A program made the position numbers and the translations under genes. 64,000 nt of DNA from Streptomyces flavofungini (GTDB lineage Bacteria > Actinomycetota > Actinomycetes > Streptomycetales > Streptomycetaceae). Every line of letters begins with the position of its first letter. The stretch's first letter is position 1. The stretch is from the NCBI RefSeq assembly GCF_030388665.1, contig NZ_CP128846.1, positions 3,450,001-3,514,000 on the forward strand, given 5' to 3'. Of this stretch, positions 53,403-63,227 are shown piece by piece. A model generated the notes under the pieces. That model saw only the letters and a program-made list of their open reading frames with translations. It did no database searches and was not told where the DNA came from.

Positions 53403-53759
53403 CCACTCTCTGCCGACCGCTGCCTGCTGCTGTTACCGCTAGTACGTTGAGACATCGGCACGCTACTAACGGGTAAACCGAGGGACAAGGGCTGGACCGC
53501 AGGCAAAGAAACCTTGGGCCATTCGTAGGGACTCCACAAAGAATGACCTCAGGCCGCAGCACTGCCTCACAGAGACCTTGACCACACCGGAGGGCTACGC
53601 TGCCGGGGAAGGACCCTGCGTACCACGGTGCGACAAGGGATTTCGGGGATCGACAGGGCCTCGGATCACGCTCCGTGTGGGCAAGCTCACCATTGGGGAC
53701 GGGTCGTAAGGCCGTGTCGGCAGTCCCTAAACTCGGCTTGTTTCAAGGAGGGAGCCATC
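53403..53759. promoter_or_regulatory. divergent promoter region of the membrane protein gene and accA2
   Basis: 357 bases with no credible gene. It must hold promoters for both directions. AAGGAGGGAGCC at the right end is the accA2 ribosome site. No palindrome or riboswitch was recognised. Confidence 0.5.
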
Positions 53760-55532
53760 GTGCGCAAGGTGCTCATCGCCAACCGTGGCGAAATCGCTGT
53801 CCGGGTCGCCCGGGCGTGCCGGGATGCCGGGATCGCGAGCGTTGCCGTCTACGCGGACCCCGACCGGGACGCACTGCATGTGCGAGCCGCTGACGAGGCG
53901 TTCGCGCTTGGCGGTGACACTCCGGCCACCAGCTACCTGGACATGGCGAAGGTGCTCGCCGCGGCCAAGGACTCCGGGGCGGACGCGGTCCACCCGGGCT
54001 ACGGCTTCCTCTCCGAGAACGCGGAGTTCGCCCAGGCGGTCCTGGATGCCGGTCTGACCTGGATCGGCCCGCCGCCGCAGGCCATCCGCGACCTGGGCGA
54101 CAAGGTCGCCGCCCGGCACATCGCGCAGCGCGCGGGCGCCCCGCTGGTCGCGGGCACGCCGGACCCGGTCTCGGGCTCCGACGAGGTCGTCGCCTTCGCC
54201 GAGGAGCACGGCCTGCCGATCGCCATCAAGGCGGCGTTCGGCGGCGGCGGCCGCGGCCTGAAGGTCGCCCGCACCCTCGAAGAGGTGCCGGAGCTGTACG
54301 ACTCCGCGGTGCGCGAGGCCGTCGCGGCCTTCGGCCGCGGCGAGTGCTTCGTGGAGCGCTACCTGGACAAGCCGCGGCACGTGGAGACCCAGTGCCTGGC
54401 CGACAAGCACGGCAACGTGGTCGTCGTCTCGACCCGTGACTGCTCCCTGCAGCGCCGCCACCAGAAGCTGGTGGAGGAGGCCCCGGCCCCGTTCCTGTCG
54501 GACGCCCAGCTGGAGGAGCTGTACAGCTCCTCGAAGGCGATCCTGAAGGAGGCCGGCTACGTCGGCGCGGGCACCGTGGAGTTCCTGGTCGGCGCCGACG
54601 GCACGATCTCCTTCCTTGAGGTCAACACGCGTCTGCAGGTGGAGCACCCGGTCACCGAAGAGGTCGCGGGCATCGACCTGGTCCGCGAGATGTTCCGCAT
54701 CGCCGACGGCGAGGAGCTGGGCTACGACGACCCGGAGCTGCGCGGCCACTCCTTCGAGTTCCGCATCAACGGCGAGGACCCGGGGCGGGGCTTCCTGCCC
54801 GCGCCCGGCACGGTCACCAAGTTCGAGGCCCCGTCCGGTCCCGGTGTCCGCCTGGACGCGGGTGTCGAGTCCGGCTCGGTCATCGGCCCGGCCTGGGACT
54901 CCCTGCTCGCCAAGCTGATCGTCACCGGCCGCACCCGCAAGGAGGCCCTGGAGCGGGCCGCGCGCGCCCTCGCCGAGTTCGAGGTCGAGGGCATGGCCAC
55001 CGCCATCCCGTTCCACCGCAAGGTGGTCGCCGACCCGGCGTTCGCGCCCGAACTGACCGGCTCCGACGAGCCGTTCACGGTCTTCACCCGGTGGATCGAG
55101 ACCGAGTTCGTCAACGACATCGCACCGTTCGCCCCTGTGGGCGGCGACGGCGACGACGAGGACGGCGACCGCGAGACGATCGTCGTCGAGGTCGGCGGCA
55201 AGCGCCTGGAGGTCTCCCTGCCGGCCGGCATGGGCATGTCCCTCGCGCGTACGGGTCTCTCGGCGGGCGCCAAGCCGAAGCGCCGCGCGGCCAAGAAGTC
55301 CGGGCCCGCCGCGTCCGGCGACACCCTCGCCTCGCCCATGCAGGGCACGATCGTCAAGGTCGCCGTCGAGGAGGGCCAGGAGGTCAAGGAGGGCGACCTC
55401 ATCGTGGTCCTCGAGGCCATGAAGATGGAACAGCCCCTCAACGCCCACCGCTCCGGTACGGTCAAGGGCCTGCAGGCGGAGGTCGGGGCGTCGCTGACGT
55501 CGGGCGCCGCGATCTGCGAGATCAAGGACTGA
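53760..55532 (+). CDS. accA2: acyl-CoA carboxylase biotinylated alpha subunit
   Basis: 590 residues, the standard length, from GTG 53760 after AAGGAGGGAG. Biotin carboxylase ATP-grasp domain: [35 protein letters not shown] (ATP loop), [16 protein letters not shown] (metal and catalytic residues). An acidic/basic linker at about 470-515 precedes the BCCP domain with biotinyl Lys555 in EAMKMEQ. It serves acetyl- and propionyl-CoA carboxylases with the PccB/AccB and epsilon subunits encoded nearby. Confidence 0.96.
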   Translation: MRKVLIANRGEIAVRVARACRDAGIASVAVYADPDRDALHVRAADEAFALGGDTPATSYLDMAKVLAAAKDSGADAVHPGYGFLSENAEFAQAVLDAGLTWIGPPPQAIRDLGDKVAARHIAQRAGAPLVAGTPDPVSGSDEVVAFAEEHGLPIAIKAAFGGGGRGLKVARTLEEVPELYDSAVREAVAAFGRGECFVERYLDKPRHVETQCLADKHGNVVVVSTRDCSLQRRHQKLVEEAPAPFLSDAQLEELYSSSKAILKEAGYVGAGTVEFLVGADGTISFLEVNTRLQVEHPVTEEVAGIDLVREMFRIADGEELGYDDPELRGHSFEFRINGEDPGRGFLPAPGTVTKFEAPSGPGVRLDAGVESGSVIGPAWDSLLAKLIVTGRTRKEALERAARALAEFEVEGMATAIPFHRKVVADPAFAPELTGSDEPFTVFTRWIETEFVNDIAPFAPVGGDGDDEDGDRETIVVEVGGKRLEVSLPAGMGMSLARTGLSAGAKPKRRAAKKSGPAASGDTLASPMQGTIVKVAVEEGQEVKEGDLIVVLEAMKMEQPLNAHRSGTVKGLQAEVGASLTSGAAICEIKD

Positions 55533-55561
55533 GTTCTCCCCGATCCCGCCCCTTCCCGAGA

Positions 55562-55580
55562 CTGGGGGCTGCGCCCCCAG
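55562..55580. terminator. terminator after accA2
   Basis: An 8-bp stem CTGGGGGC/GCCCCCAG with loop TGC, 30 bases past the stop. Confidence 0.65.
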
Positions 55581-55587
55581 ACCCCCG

Positions 55588-55687
55588 CTCCTCAAACGCC
55601 GGAGGGGCTGAAAGATTCAGCCCGTCCGGCGTTTGAGGACGAGGCGCGCAGCGCCGATGAGCGGGGGTCCGGGGGCGCAGCCCCCGG
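55588..55687. repeat. dispersed palindromic repeat (inverted pair)
   Basis: CTCAAACGCCGGAGG near 55590 faces GTCCGGCGTTTGAGGACGAG from 55624, so the two copies can pair. CCGGGGGCGCAGCCCCCGG at about 55669-55687 follows, as it does in copy 1 at 7060. Confidence 0.8.
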
Positions 55688-55732
55688 TTTCGGGAAAGGG
55701 GCGGGACTGGGGCGCCCCCGCGAGGAGACCCC

Positions 55733-56308
55733 ATGCGCGCCGACGCCCGCCGCAACCACCACCGGCTCCTGAGCGAGGCCCGTACCGCGTTCGCGGAGCA
55801 CGGCACGGACACCTCCCTGGAGGACGTGGCCCGCCGCGCGGGCGTGGGCATCGGCACCCTGTACCGCCACTTCCCCACCCGCCACGCCCTCCTGAGCGCC
55901 GTCTTCGAGGACGCGGTCAGCGACCTGCTGACCCGCTCCCACGCCCTCCAGGACGCCCCGCAGCCCTGCACGGCCCTGGTGGAGTGGCTACGGGCGATCA
56001 TCACTCATGCGGGTGAGTACCGCGGCCTCGCTCATGCCCTCATGTCGGCCTCGCGGGACGACAGTTCGGCACTGGCGCGGTGCAGCCGCCCGATGCGGGA
56101 GGCGGGCACCCGCCTCCTGGAGCGCGCCCAGTCGGCGGGCGCGGTACGCCAGGACGTGTCGATCGACGACCTCCTCCAGCTGACGAACGCGATCGCGCTG
56201 GCAGCGGAGGAGTCCCCGGACGACCCGCAACTGGCGGACCGCCTCCTGACGCTGACGCTACGCGGCCTCAAGGCAGAACCCTCCGGACAAGCAGGGCAAA
56301 GCCCGTAG
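55733..56308 (+). CDS. TetR-family regulator
   Basis: 191 residues. HTH at about 12-58: LLSEARTAFAEHGTDTSLEDVARRAGVGIGTLYRHFPTRHALLSAVF. The helical C-terminal ligand domain has the SbtR-like pattern (MREAGTRLLERAQSAGAVRQDVSIDDLLQL). The target gene is not evident; neighbours are a terminator repeat and a DeoR regulator. Confidence 0.93.
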   Translation: MRADARRNHHRLLSEARTAFAEHGTDTSLEDVARRAGVGIGTLYRHFPTRHALLSAVFEDAVSDLLTRSHALQDAPQPCTALVEWLRAIITHAGEYRGLAHALMSASRDDSSALARCSRPMREAGTRLLERAQSAGAVRQDVSIDDLLQLTNAIALAAEESPDDPQLADRLLTLTLRGLKAEPSGQAGQSP

Positions 56309-56315
56309 GGGCCCC

Positions 56316-57305
56316 CTAACGACGCCGCAGGTCGGCGACCCTGGCCCCGCGCTCCCCGGCCGGCTGCTCCCCGAGCACGGACGCGCTGCGCAACTGCGGC
56401 CCGGCGCCGGGCCCCGCGCCATGGCCCCCGTGCCCCCGCCGCTGACCCGGCAACGGCACGTCCCTGCGCTGCTGCCGGCCCGCTGGGACGGAGTCAACTC
56501 CGGGGGCCTGGCCGGGGCCCGCCGAGGCTCCGGCGACCGCGATCTGCACGCCCTGGTCGGCAAGTGCCTGCAACTCGGTCGCCGCGCGGTCGTCGTGCGC
56601 GGGCGGCTCGTCCGTGACCAGACGCGTGATGACGTCCGTCGGCACCGTCTGGAACATCGTGTCGGTGCCGAGCTTGGTGTGGTCGGCGAGGACCACCACC
56701 TCCGCCGCCGCCTGTACGAGCGCGCGGTCCACGCTCGCCGACAGCATGTTGGAGGTGGACAGGCCGCGTTCGGCGGTCAGGCCGCTGCCCGACAGGAACG
56801 CCCGCGACACCCTGAGCCCCTGGAGGGACTGCTCGGCGCCACTGCCCACCAGCGCGTAGTTCGAGCCGCGCAGGGTGCCGCCGGTCATGACGACTTCCAC
56901 CCGGTTGGCGTGGGCGAGTGCCTGTGCCACCAGCAGGGAGTTGGTGACGACGGTCAGGCCGGGCACCCGCGCGAGCCGTCGGGCCAGCTCCTGCGTGGTC
57001 GTACCCGCCCCGACGACGATGGCTTCGCCCTCTTCGACGAGACCCGCCGCGAGATCGGCGATGGCCGTCTTCTCGGCGGACGCGAGATGTGATTTCTGCG
57101 GAAAGCCGGACTCCCGCGTGAATCCGCCCGGCAATACCGCACCGCCATGCCGGCGGTCGAGGAGTCCTTCTGCCTCCAGCGCGCGCACGTCCCGCCGTAC
57201 GGTCACTTCGGAGGTCTGGACGACGCGGGCGAGCTCACGGAGCGACACTGCTCCGTTGGCTCGCACCATTTCGAGGATCAATTGGCGACGTTCTGCAGCG
57301 AACAC
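56316..57305 (-). CDS. DeoR/GlpR-family regulator
   Basis: 329 residues. An N-terminal DeoR HTH (ERRQLILEMVRANGAVSLRELARVVQTSEVTVRRDVRALEAEGLLDRRHGGA) precedes a sugar-phosphate sensor domain (VVGAGTTTQELARRLARVPGLTVVTNSLLVAQAL, VVLADHTKLG). About 75 extra C-terminal residues are Gly/Pro/Arg-rich and disordered-looking. It likely represses a sugar or nucleoside pathway. It ends 7 bases from the convergent TetR gene. Confidence 0.92.
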   Translation of the reverse strand: MFAAERRQLILEMVRANGAVSLRELARVVQTSEVTVRRDVRALEAEGLLDRRHGGAVLPGGFTRESGFPQKSHLASAEKTAIADLAAGLVEEGEAIVVGAGTTTQELARRLARVPGLTVVTNSLLVAQALAHANRVEVVMTGGTLRGSNYALVGSGAEQSLQGLRVSRAFLSGSGLTAERGLSTSNMLSASVDRALVQAAAEVVVLADHTKLGTDTMFQTVPTDVITRLVTDEPPAHDDRAATELQALADQGVQIAVAGASAGPGQAPGVDSVPAGRQQRRDVPLPGQRRGHGGHGAGPGAGPQLRSASVLGEQPAGERGARVADLRRR

Positions 57306-57467
57306 GAAACTGACAGTAACCCCAACGACCGTCTGCTTTCAGCAGTTTGCGCCGAATTACAGAAGTTGTTCGCACACTAGGGGTGGAAGTGGTATAGGGG
57401 GTACTCTCCCCGCCTATGCCGCGCGAATGGGCGGCAACAGGCTGTGACCTGCGCGGAGTTGAATCCG

Positions 57468-57498
57468 GCCGACCGGACGATCACACCGGCCGGTCGGC
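57468..57498. terminator. terminator after lpdA
   Basis: A 9-bp stem GCCGACCGG/CCGGTCGGC with a 13-base loop, 24 bases past the lpdA stop. Confidence 0.6.
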
Positions 57499-57521
57499 GC
57501 GCACTGACCGAACGGTCGGGA

Positions 57522-58970
57522 TCAGGCCTCCCCGGCGACCTTACTCGTGTGCAACTGGCGGGCGACTTCGGCGATCGAGCCCGAAAGCGATGGGTACACG
57601 GTGAAGGCGTTAGCGATCTGCTCCACCGTCAGATTGTTGTCGACCGCGATCGAGATCGGGTGGATCAGTTCCGAGGCGCGGGGGGAGACGACGACTCCGC
57701 CGACCACGATTCCCGTACCCGGACGGCAGAAGATCTTTACGAAGCCGTCGCGGATGCCCTGCATCTTCGCGCGCGGGTTGCGCAGCAGCGGGAGCTTGAC
57801 GACGCGGGCGTCGATCTTTCCGGCGTCGACGTCGGCCTGGCTGTAGCCGACGGTCGCGATCTCGGGGTCGGTGAAGACGTTCGACGAGACGGTCTTCAGG
57901 TTCAGCGGGGTGACCGCGTCGCCCAGGAAGTGGTACATCGCGATGCGGCCCTGCATGGCGGCGACCGACGCCAGGGCGAAGATGCCGGTGACGTCACCGG
58001 CGGCGTACACGCCGGGGGCGGAGGTCCTCGACACCCGGTCGGTCCAGATGTGCCCGGACTCCTTGAGCTTGACCCCGGCCTCCTCCAGGCCCATCCCGTC
58101 GCTGTTCGGGATGGCGCCGACGGCCATCAGGCAGTGCGATCCGGAGATGACGCGGCCGTCGGCCAGCGTGACCTCGACGCGGTCGCCCACGCGCTTGGCG
58201 GAGGCGGCGCGGGTGCGCCCCATGACGTTCATGCCGCGCCGCCGGAAGACGTCCTCCAGGACGGCGGCGGCGTCGGGGTCCTCCCCCGGGAGCACCCGGT
58301 CGCGCGACGACACCAGCGTGACCCGCGAGCCGAGCGCCTGGTAGGCACCGGCGAACTCGGCGCCCGTCACGCCGGAGCCGACCACGATGAGCTCCTCGGG
58401 CAGCTCGTCGAGGTCGTACACCTGCGTCCAGTTCAGGATCCGCTCGCCGTCCGGCTGGGCGTCGGGCAGCTCGCGCGGATGACCGCCGGTCGCGATCAGG
58501 ACGGCGTCGGCGACGAGCGTCTCCTCGGAGCCGTCGGCGGCGCGCACGACGACCTTGCGGGAGCCGTCCATGGCCTGCTGGCCCTCCAGACGGCCGCGGC
58601 CGCGCATGACCCGGGCGCCCGCGCGCGTCACGGACGCCGTGATGTCGTGCGACTGCGCGAGCGCGAGCCGCTTCACGCGCCGGTTGACCTTGCCGAGATC
58701 CACCCCGACGACCCTCGCCGCCTGGTCGATGTGCGGCGTGTCGTCCTCGACGATGATGCCCAGCTCCTCGTACGAGGAGTCGAAGGTCGTCATCACCTCG
58801 GCCGTCGCGATCAGGGTCTTCGACGGTACGCAGTCGGTGAGCACCGACGCCCCGCCCAGACCGTCGCAGTCGACGACGGTCACCTCCGCGCCGAGCTGGG
58901 CGGCCACCAGGGCCGCCTCATATCCGCCGGGTCCGCCACCAATGATCACGATCCGAGTCACATACGCCAT
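57522..58970 (-). CDS. lpdA: LpdA-type NAD(P)H quinone reductase flavoprotein
   Basis: 482 residues of the dihydrolipoamide-dehydrogenase superfamily. FAD motif GGGPGG at 11-16, NAD(P) motif VVGSGVTGAEFA, and YAAGDVTG. The redox disulphide is broken: Cys47 (TDCVPSK) remains but its partner position is Ser42. The C-terminal His-Glu pair is missing, since the site reads TVYPSLSGS. It therefore cannot be a lipoamide dehydrogenase and matches LpdA-like quinone reductases. A four-unit 34-bp repeat lies in its promoter region. Confidence 0.92.
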   Translation of the reverse strand: MAYVTRIVIIGGGPGGYEAALVAAQLGAEVTVVDCDGLGGASVLTDCVPSKTLIATAEVMTTFDSSYEELGIIVEDDTPHIDQAARVVGVDLGKVNRRVKRLALAQSHDITASVTRAGARVMRGRGRLEGQQAMDGSRKVVVRAADGSEETLVADAVLIATGGHPRELPDAQPDGERILNWTQVYDLDELPEELIVVGSGVTGAEFAGAYQALGSRVTLVSSRDRVLPGEDPDAAAVLEDVFRRRGMNVMGRTRAASAKRVGDRVEVTLADGRVISGSHCLMAVGAIPNSDGMGLEEAGVKLKESGHIWTDRVSRTSAPGVYAAGDVTGIFALASVAAMQGRIAMYHFLGDAVTPLNLKTVSSNVFTDPEIATVGYSQADVDAGKIDARVVKLPLLRNPRAKMQGIRDGFVKIFCRPGTGIVVGGVVVSPRASELIHPISIAVDNNLTVEQIANAFTVYPSLSGSIAEVARQLHTSKVAGEA

Positions 58971-59017
58971 TGTCCCGCACAGCCCGACACGACGACGAGC
59001 CGGGGGGCAGCGCGCCC

Positions 59018-59153
59018 CCGGCGTTCAAGGACGAGCCGGAACAAAGCCCACCCGGCGTTCGAGGACGAGCCGGAACAAAGCCCGTCCGGCGTTCGAGGAC
59101 GAGCCGGAACAAAGCCCGTCCGGCGCTTGAGGACGAGGCGCGAAGCGCCGAAG
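59018..59153. repeat. 34-bp tandem repeat, four units, upstream of lpdA
   Basis: Units start at 59018, 59052, 59086 and 59120, each CCGGCGTTCGAGGACGAGC followed by CGGAACAAAGCCC; the last diverges into GAGGCGCGAAGCGCCG. Each contains the core of the dispersed repeat, so this is a local amplification of that family. Confidence 0.9.
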
Positions 59154-59263
59154 GCAGGGGAGAGGGGCGCAGCCCCATAGGGGGGCGGGGGGAAAGGGGC
59201 GCAGCCCCATAGGGGAACCGATCACGTAAGGCGCCCACGCCCGGAAGACGTACCCTCGGTGCC

Positions 59264-59701
59264 ATGTCGCTCTACGCCGCGTACGCCGGCAATCTCGACG
59301 CGCGGCTGATGACGCGCCGCGCCCCGCACTCGCCGCTGCGCGCGACCGGCTGGCTCAACGACTGGCGGCTGACGTTCGGCGGCGAGCACATGGGCTGGGA
59401 GGGCGCGCTCGCGACGATCGTCGAGGCGCCGCGCTCGCAGGTGTTCGTCGCGCTGTACGACATCGCCCCGATGGACGAGGACTCCATGGACCGGTGGGAG
59501 GGTGTCGGGCTCGACATCTACCGGCGCATGCGGGTCCGGGTGCACACCCTCGAGGGCGAGGAGGCCGCCTGGGTGTACGTCCTCAACGGGTACGAGGGCG
59601 GCTTGCCCTCCGCGCGCTACCTCGGCGAAATCGCCGACGCGGCGGAGTCGGCCGGGGCTCCCCACGACTACGTCATGAACCTCCGCAAACACCCCTGCTG
59701 A
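59264..59701 (+). CDS. gamma-glutamylcyclotransferase-like protein
   Basis: 145 residues. YAAYAGNLDARLM is the AIG2/GGCT substrate-binding start, and ALYDIAPMDEDSMDRWEG provides the family catalytic Glu (in MDRWEG). It likely cyclises gamma-glutamyl amines or peptides to 5-oxoproline. Divergent from lpdA. Confidence 0.85.
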   Translation: MSLYAAYAGNLDARLMTRRAPHSPLRATGWLNDWRLTFGGEHMGWEGALATIVEAPRSQVFVALYDIAPMDEDSMDRWEGVGLDIYRRMRVRVHTLEGEEAAWVYVLNGYEGGLPSARYLGEIADAAESAGAPHDYVMNLRKHPC

Positions 59702-60356
59702 GCCCCACCCGCCGCCGGCCTGCCCACCGGCCCGGCACCACCTGCCCCGCCGGGGTCACCCCCGAATCGGCGCTCCACGCCTCGTCCTCAAACGCCGGAC
59801 AGGCTCTCTCCGGCCCACCCGCCCCACCTCGAACCGGCCGAGCAACAGCCCGGCACCCCCAGCCCCACCAAGGTGACCCCCGGATCGCGCTCCGCGCTCG
59901 TCCTCAAGCGCCGGGCGGGCTTTCCCCCACCCACCCGCCCCCGCCATCTCTTCGGCCGAGGCGGTCCGCACTGCCTGCCCGGCACACCATCAGCCCTGCC
60001 CCGCAGTACCTTCCCGGCCCGCCCCCGGGCACCGTCCAGCCCGCCCCGGGGCACCTTTCCAGCCCGCCCCGGGGCACCTCTTCCAGCCCACCCCGGGGAA
60101 GTCTTCAGCCCGTCCGGCGCTTGAGGACGAGGCCGCAGGCCGATCGGGGGCGGCCCGTCCCACCCGAAGGGGACACCCACCCCCGGGGTCCAGGGGCGAG
60201 GCCCCGGGATCGGAGAAGGGGCGGGACTGGGGCGCCCCGCGAAGGACTGCCCTCCCCCGCACCGCCCCCCTTCGTCGGAAACGACAAAGCAACGATCCGG
60301 ATCCCGTGGGCATCGTCATCTACGCGCGTAGGGCGTAACCGGCTACCCTCGTCGGC
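59702..60356. repeat. repeat-filled intergenic region
   Basis: No gene is supported. Inverted copies of the dispersed repeat begin at about 59783 and 59899. Four units of about 23 bp (CCAGCCCGCCCCGGGGCACC type) run 60014-60105, and a forward copy of the dispersed repeat begins at 60112. The last 60 bases, with an AT-richer stretch, must hold the promoter of the phosphorylase gene. Confidence 0.75.
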
Positions 60357-61181
60357 GTGAACGCTTCAGTTATTCCGGACGACATCCAGGGCGACCCCTA
60401 CGCCGCCGCCGACGCCGCCGCCGCCCGCCTGCGCGAGCTGACAGGCGCCGAGACCCACGACGTAGCCCTCGTGATGGGCTCCGGCTGGGCACCCGCCGTG
60501 GAGGCGCTCGGCGCTCCCGAGGCCGAGTTCCCGGTCACCGAGCTGCCGGGCTTCCCGCCGCCGGCGGTCGCGGGCCACGGCGGCAGCATCCGCTCCTTCA
60601 AGGTCGGCGACAAGCGCGCCCTGGTCTTCCTGGGCCGCACGCACTACTACGAGGGCCGCGGCGTCGCAGCGGTCGCGCACGGCGTACGGACCGCCGTGGC
60701 CGCGGGCTGCAAGACGATCGTGCTGACGAACGGCTGCGGCGGCCTGCGCGAGGGCATGCGCCCGGGCCAGCCCGTGCTGATCAGCGACCACCTGAACCTG
60801 ACGGCGACGTCCCCGATCGTCGGCGCGAACTTCGTGGACCTCACCGACCTGTACTCGCCGCGCCTGCGCGCGCTGTGCAAGGAGATCGACCCGAGCCTCG
60901 AAGAGGGCGTGTACGCCCAGTTCCCCGGCCCGCACTACGAGACCCCGGCCGAGATCCGCATGGCCCGCACGATCGGCGCGGACCTGGTCGGCATGTCGAC
61001 GGTGCTCGAGGCCATCGCCGCGCGCGAGGCGGGCGCCGAGGTGCTCGGCATCTCCCTGGTGACGAACCTCGCCGCCGGTATGACGGGCGAGCCGCTGAAC
61101 CACGAGGAGGTCCTGCAGGCGGGCCGCGACTCCGCCACGCGGATGGGCGAGCTGCTCGGGCAGGTCCTGGGCCGCATCTGA
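60357..61181 (+). CDS. purine nucleoside phosphorylase
   Basis: 274 residues from GTG. Trimeric class II type: [16 protein letters not shown] (phosphate loop), [47 protein letters not shown] and LVTNLAAGM. It splits purine nucleosides with phosphate for salvage. The phosphosugar mutase that follows would use the sugar phosphate released. Confidence 0.95.
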   Translation: MNASVIPDDIQGDPYAAADAAAARLRELTGAETHDVALVMGSGWAPAVEALGAPEAEFPVTELPGFPPPAVAGHGGSIRSFKVGDKRALVFLGRTHYYEGRGVAAVAHGVRTAVAAGCKTIVLTNGCGGLREGMRPGQPVLISDHLNLTATSPIVGANFVDLTDLYSPRLRALCKEIDPSLEEGVYAQFPGPHYETPAEIRMARTIGADLVGMSTVLEAIAAREAGAEVLGISLVTNLAAGMTGEPLNHEEVLQAGRDSATRMGELLGQVLGRI

Positions 61182-61200
61182 CCCACCCGACCCACCTGAC

Positions 61201-61242
61201 CCCGTCCGGCCGCGCGGCGGGTACCGACGCGCGCCGGACGGG
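61201..61242. terminator. hairpin between phosphorylase and mutase genes
   Basis: A 10-bp stem CCCGTCCGGC/GCCGGACGGG around a GC-rich interior. It may attenuate rather than stop transcription between two same-strand genes. Confidence 0.55.
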
Positions 61243-61287
61243 AAAGCCGGAAGAGCAAGACCCCCGTCACGGAGAGGCCGACCAGAC

Positions 61288-62955
61288 GTGCAGGACCACG
61301 GAGAACTCATCGCCCGCGCCCAGGCCTGGCTGGCCGAGGACCCGGACCCCGAGACCCGCGAGGAGCTGGCGAAGCTCGTCGACGCGGCTCCGGGCAGCCC
61401 GGCCGTCCTGGACGAACTGGCCGGGCGGTTCGCGGGCACGCTGCAGTTCGGCACCGCGGGGCTGCGCGGCGAGCTGGGCGCGGGCCCCCTGCGGATGAAC
61501 CGCTCCGTGGTCATCCGGGCGGCCGCGGGCCTGGCGGCGTACCTGAAGGGCAAGGGCCACACGGACGGCCTGGTCGTGATCGGCTACGACGCCCGCCACA
61601 AGTCGGCGGACTTCGCGCGGGACACGGCCGCCGTGATGACCGGCGCGGGCCTGCGCGCCGCCGTCCTGCCCCGCCCCCTGCCGACCCCGGTCCTCGCCTT
61701 CGCCATACGGCACCTGGGCGCGGTCGCGGGCGTGGAGGTCACCGCGAGCCACAACCCGCCGCGCGACAACGGCTACAAGGTCTATCTGGGCGACGGCTCG
61801 CAGATCGTGCCGCCCGCCGACGGCGAGATCGCCGCCGAGATCGCGGCCGTGCGCAGCCTGCACGACGTACCGCGTCCCGAGAGCGGCTGGCAGACCCTCG
61901 GCGAGGACGTCCTGGAGGCCTATCTGGCGCGTACGGACGCCGTTCTGGCCCAGGGCTCCCCGCGGACCGCCAGGAGCGTCTACACGGCCATGCACGGCGT
62001 CGGCAAGGACACGCTCCTCGCGGCGTTCGCGCGGGCCGGTTTCCCCGCGCCGGTGCTCGTCGCGGAGCAGGCGGAGCCCGACCCGGACTTCCCGACGGTC
62101 GCCTTCCCCAACCCGGAGGAGCCGGGCGCCATGGACCTGGCGTTCGCCACGGCCCGCGAGGCACGCCCGGACCTGGTGATCGCCAACGACCCGGACGCGG
62201 ACCGCTGCGCGGTGGCCGTCCCGGTGGGCGACGGCGACTGGCGGATGCTGCGCGGCGACGAGGTCGGCGCGCTCCTCGGCGCGCACCTGGTGCGCAGGGG
62301 TGTCGCCGCGGACGGGCCGCGCACCTTCGCCGAGTCGATCGTGTCGTCGTCGCTGCTCGGCCGCATCGCAGAGAAGGCGGGCCTCGGCTACGAGGAGACG
62401 CTGACGGGCTTCAAGTGGATCGCCCGCGTGGACGGCCTGCGGTACGGCTACGAGGAGGCGCTGGGCTACTGCGTCGACCCCGAGGGCGTACGCGACAAGG
62501 ACGGCATCACGGCGGCGCTGCTCGTCACGGAGCTGGCCTCCGAGCTGAAGGAGGAGGGGCGCACCCTCCTCGACCTGCTGGACGACCTGGCGGTGGAGCA
62601 CGGTCTGCACGCCACCGACCAGCTGTCGGTGCGGGTGGAGGACCTGTCGCTGATCGCGGCCGCGATGCGGCGCCTGCGCGAGCGGCAGCCGGAGCGCCTC
62701 GCGGGCCTGGCCGTGACGCGCGCCGAGGACCTCACCAAGGGCACGGAGGCGCTGCCGCCCACGGACGGGCTGCGGTACACCCTCGACGGCGCCCGCGTCA
62801 TCGTGCGCCCCAGCGGCACCGAGCCGAAGCTCAAGTGCTACCTGGAGGTCGTGGTGCCGGTGGCGGACCGGGCCGCGCTGCCCGGGGCCCACGAGAAGGC
62901 GGCCGAGCTGCTCGCGGCGCTGAAGCGGGATCTGGCGGAGGCCGCGGGGATCTGA
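61288..62955 (+). CDS. phosphopentomutase/phosphomannomutase-type phosphohexomutase
   Basis: 555 residues from GTG. FGTAGLRGELGAG near the start, the phosphoserine loop TASHNPP (Ser154), metal loop NDPDADRCAV, sugar loop GFKWIAR and phosphate loop RPSGTEPK. The long form with FGTAGLRG resembles PGM2-type phosphopentomutase/phosphoglucomutase. Directly after purine nucleoside phosphorylase it most likely converts ribose-1-phosphate to ribose-5-phosphate. Confidence 0.9.
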   Translation: MQDHGELIARAQAWLAEDPDPETREELAKLVDAAPGSPAVLDELAGRFAGTLQFGTAGLRGELGAGPLRMNRSVVIRAAAGLAAYLKGKGHTDGLVVIGYDARHKSADFARDTAAVMTGAGLRAAVLPRPLPTPVLAFAIRHLGAVAGVEVTASHNPPRDNGYKVYLGDGSQIVPPADGEIAAEIAAVRSLHDVPRPESGWQTLGEDVLEAYLARTDAVLAQGSPRTARSVYTAMHGVGKDTLLAAFARAGFPAPVLVAEQAEPDPDFPTVAFPNPEEPGAMDLAFATAREARPDLVIANDPDADRCAVAVPVGDGDWRMLRGDEVGALLGAHLVRRGVAADGPRTFAESIVSSSLLGRIAEKAGLGYEETLTGFKWIARVDGLRYGYEEALGYCVDPEGVRDKDGITAALLVTELASELKEEGRTLLDLLDDLAVEHGLHATDQLSVRVEDLSLIAAAMRRLRERQPERLAGLAVTRAEDLTKGTEALPPTDGLRYTLDGARVIVRPSGTEPKLKCYLEVVVPVADRAALPGAHEKAAELLAALKRDLAEAAGI

Positions 62956-63227
62956 GGCGCGGGGCAGGCGCGGGGCTTGGCGCGGGGGTCGCGTACACCG
63001 GTGAGGGCGCTCGCGCCGGGGCGCTCGCGCACGACAGAACGCGCGGTCGCGTACGGCCGCACGGGCGGCGTCAGCCCCGCTCCGCCTCAGCCACCCGTAC
63101 GGGTGGGCGCACCCCCTGCCACCCGAAGGGGTGGTTCCGTTACGGCGCCTGACGCGGCTCCTCGGTGCGCCACCGGTCCCTCGGGAAGGGTCGACCGGTA
63201 GCGCACCTTCTCGTACCGGGAGCCGCA

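Noticed and set aside
53727..55595. 622-codon minus-strand frame opposite accA2
   Set aside because: Antisense shadow; the plus strand encodes a full biotin carboxylase with biotinylation site.
59018..59153. CRISPR array
   Set aside because: 34-bp units are contiguous with identical linkers, so there are no unique spacers, and no cas gene is present.
62956..63227. Gene between the phosphosugar mutase and the mannosyltransferase
   Set aside because: Frames here are Arg/Pro/Gly-rich in all readings with no ribosome site; the minus-strand frames are antisense to the mannosyltransferase.
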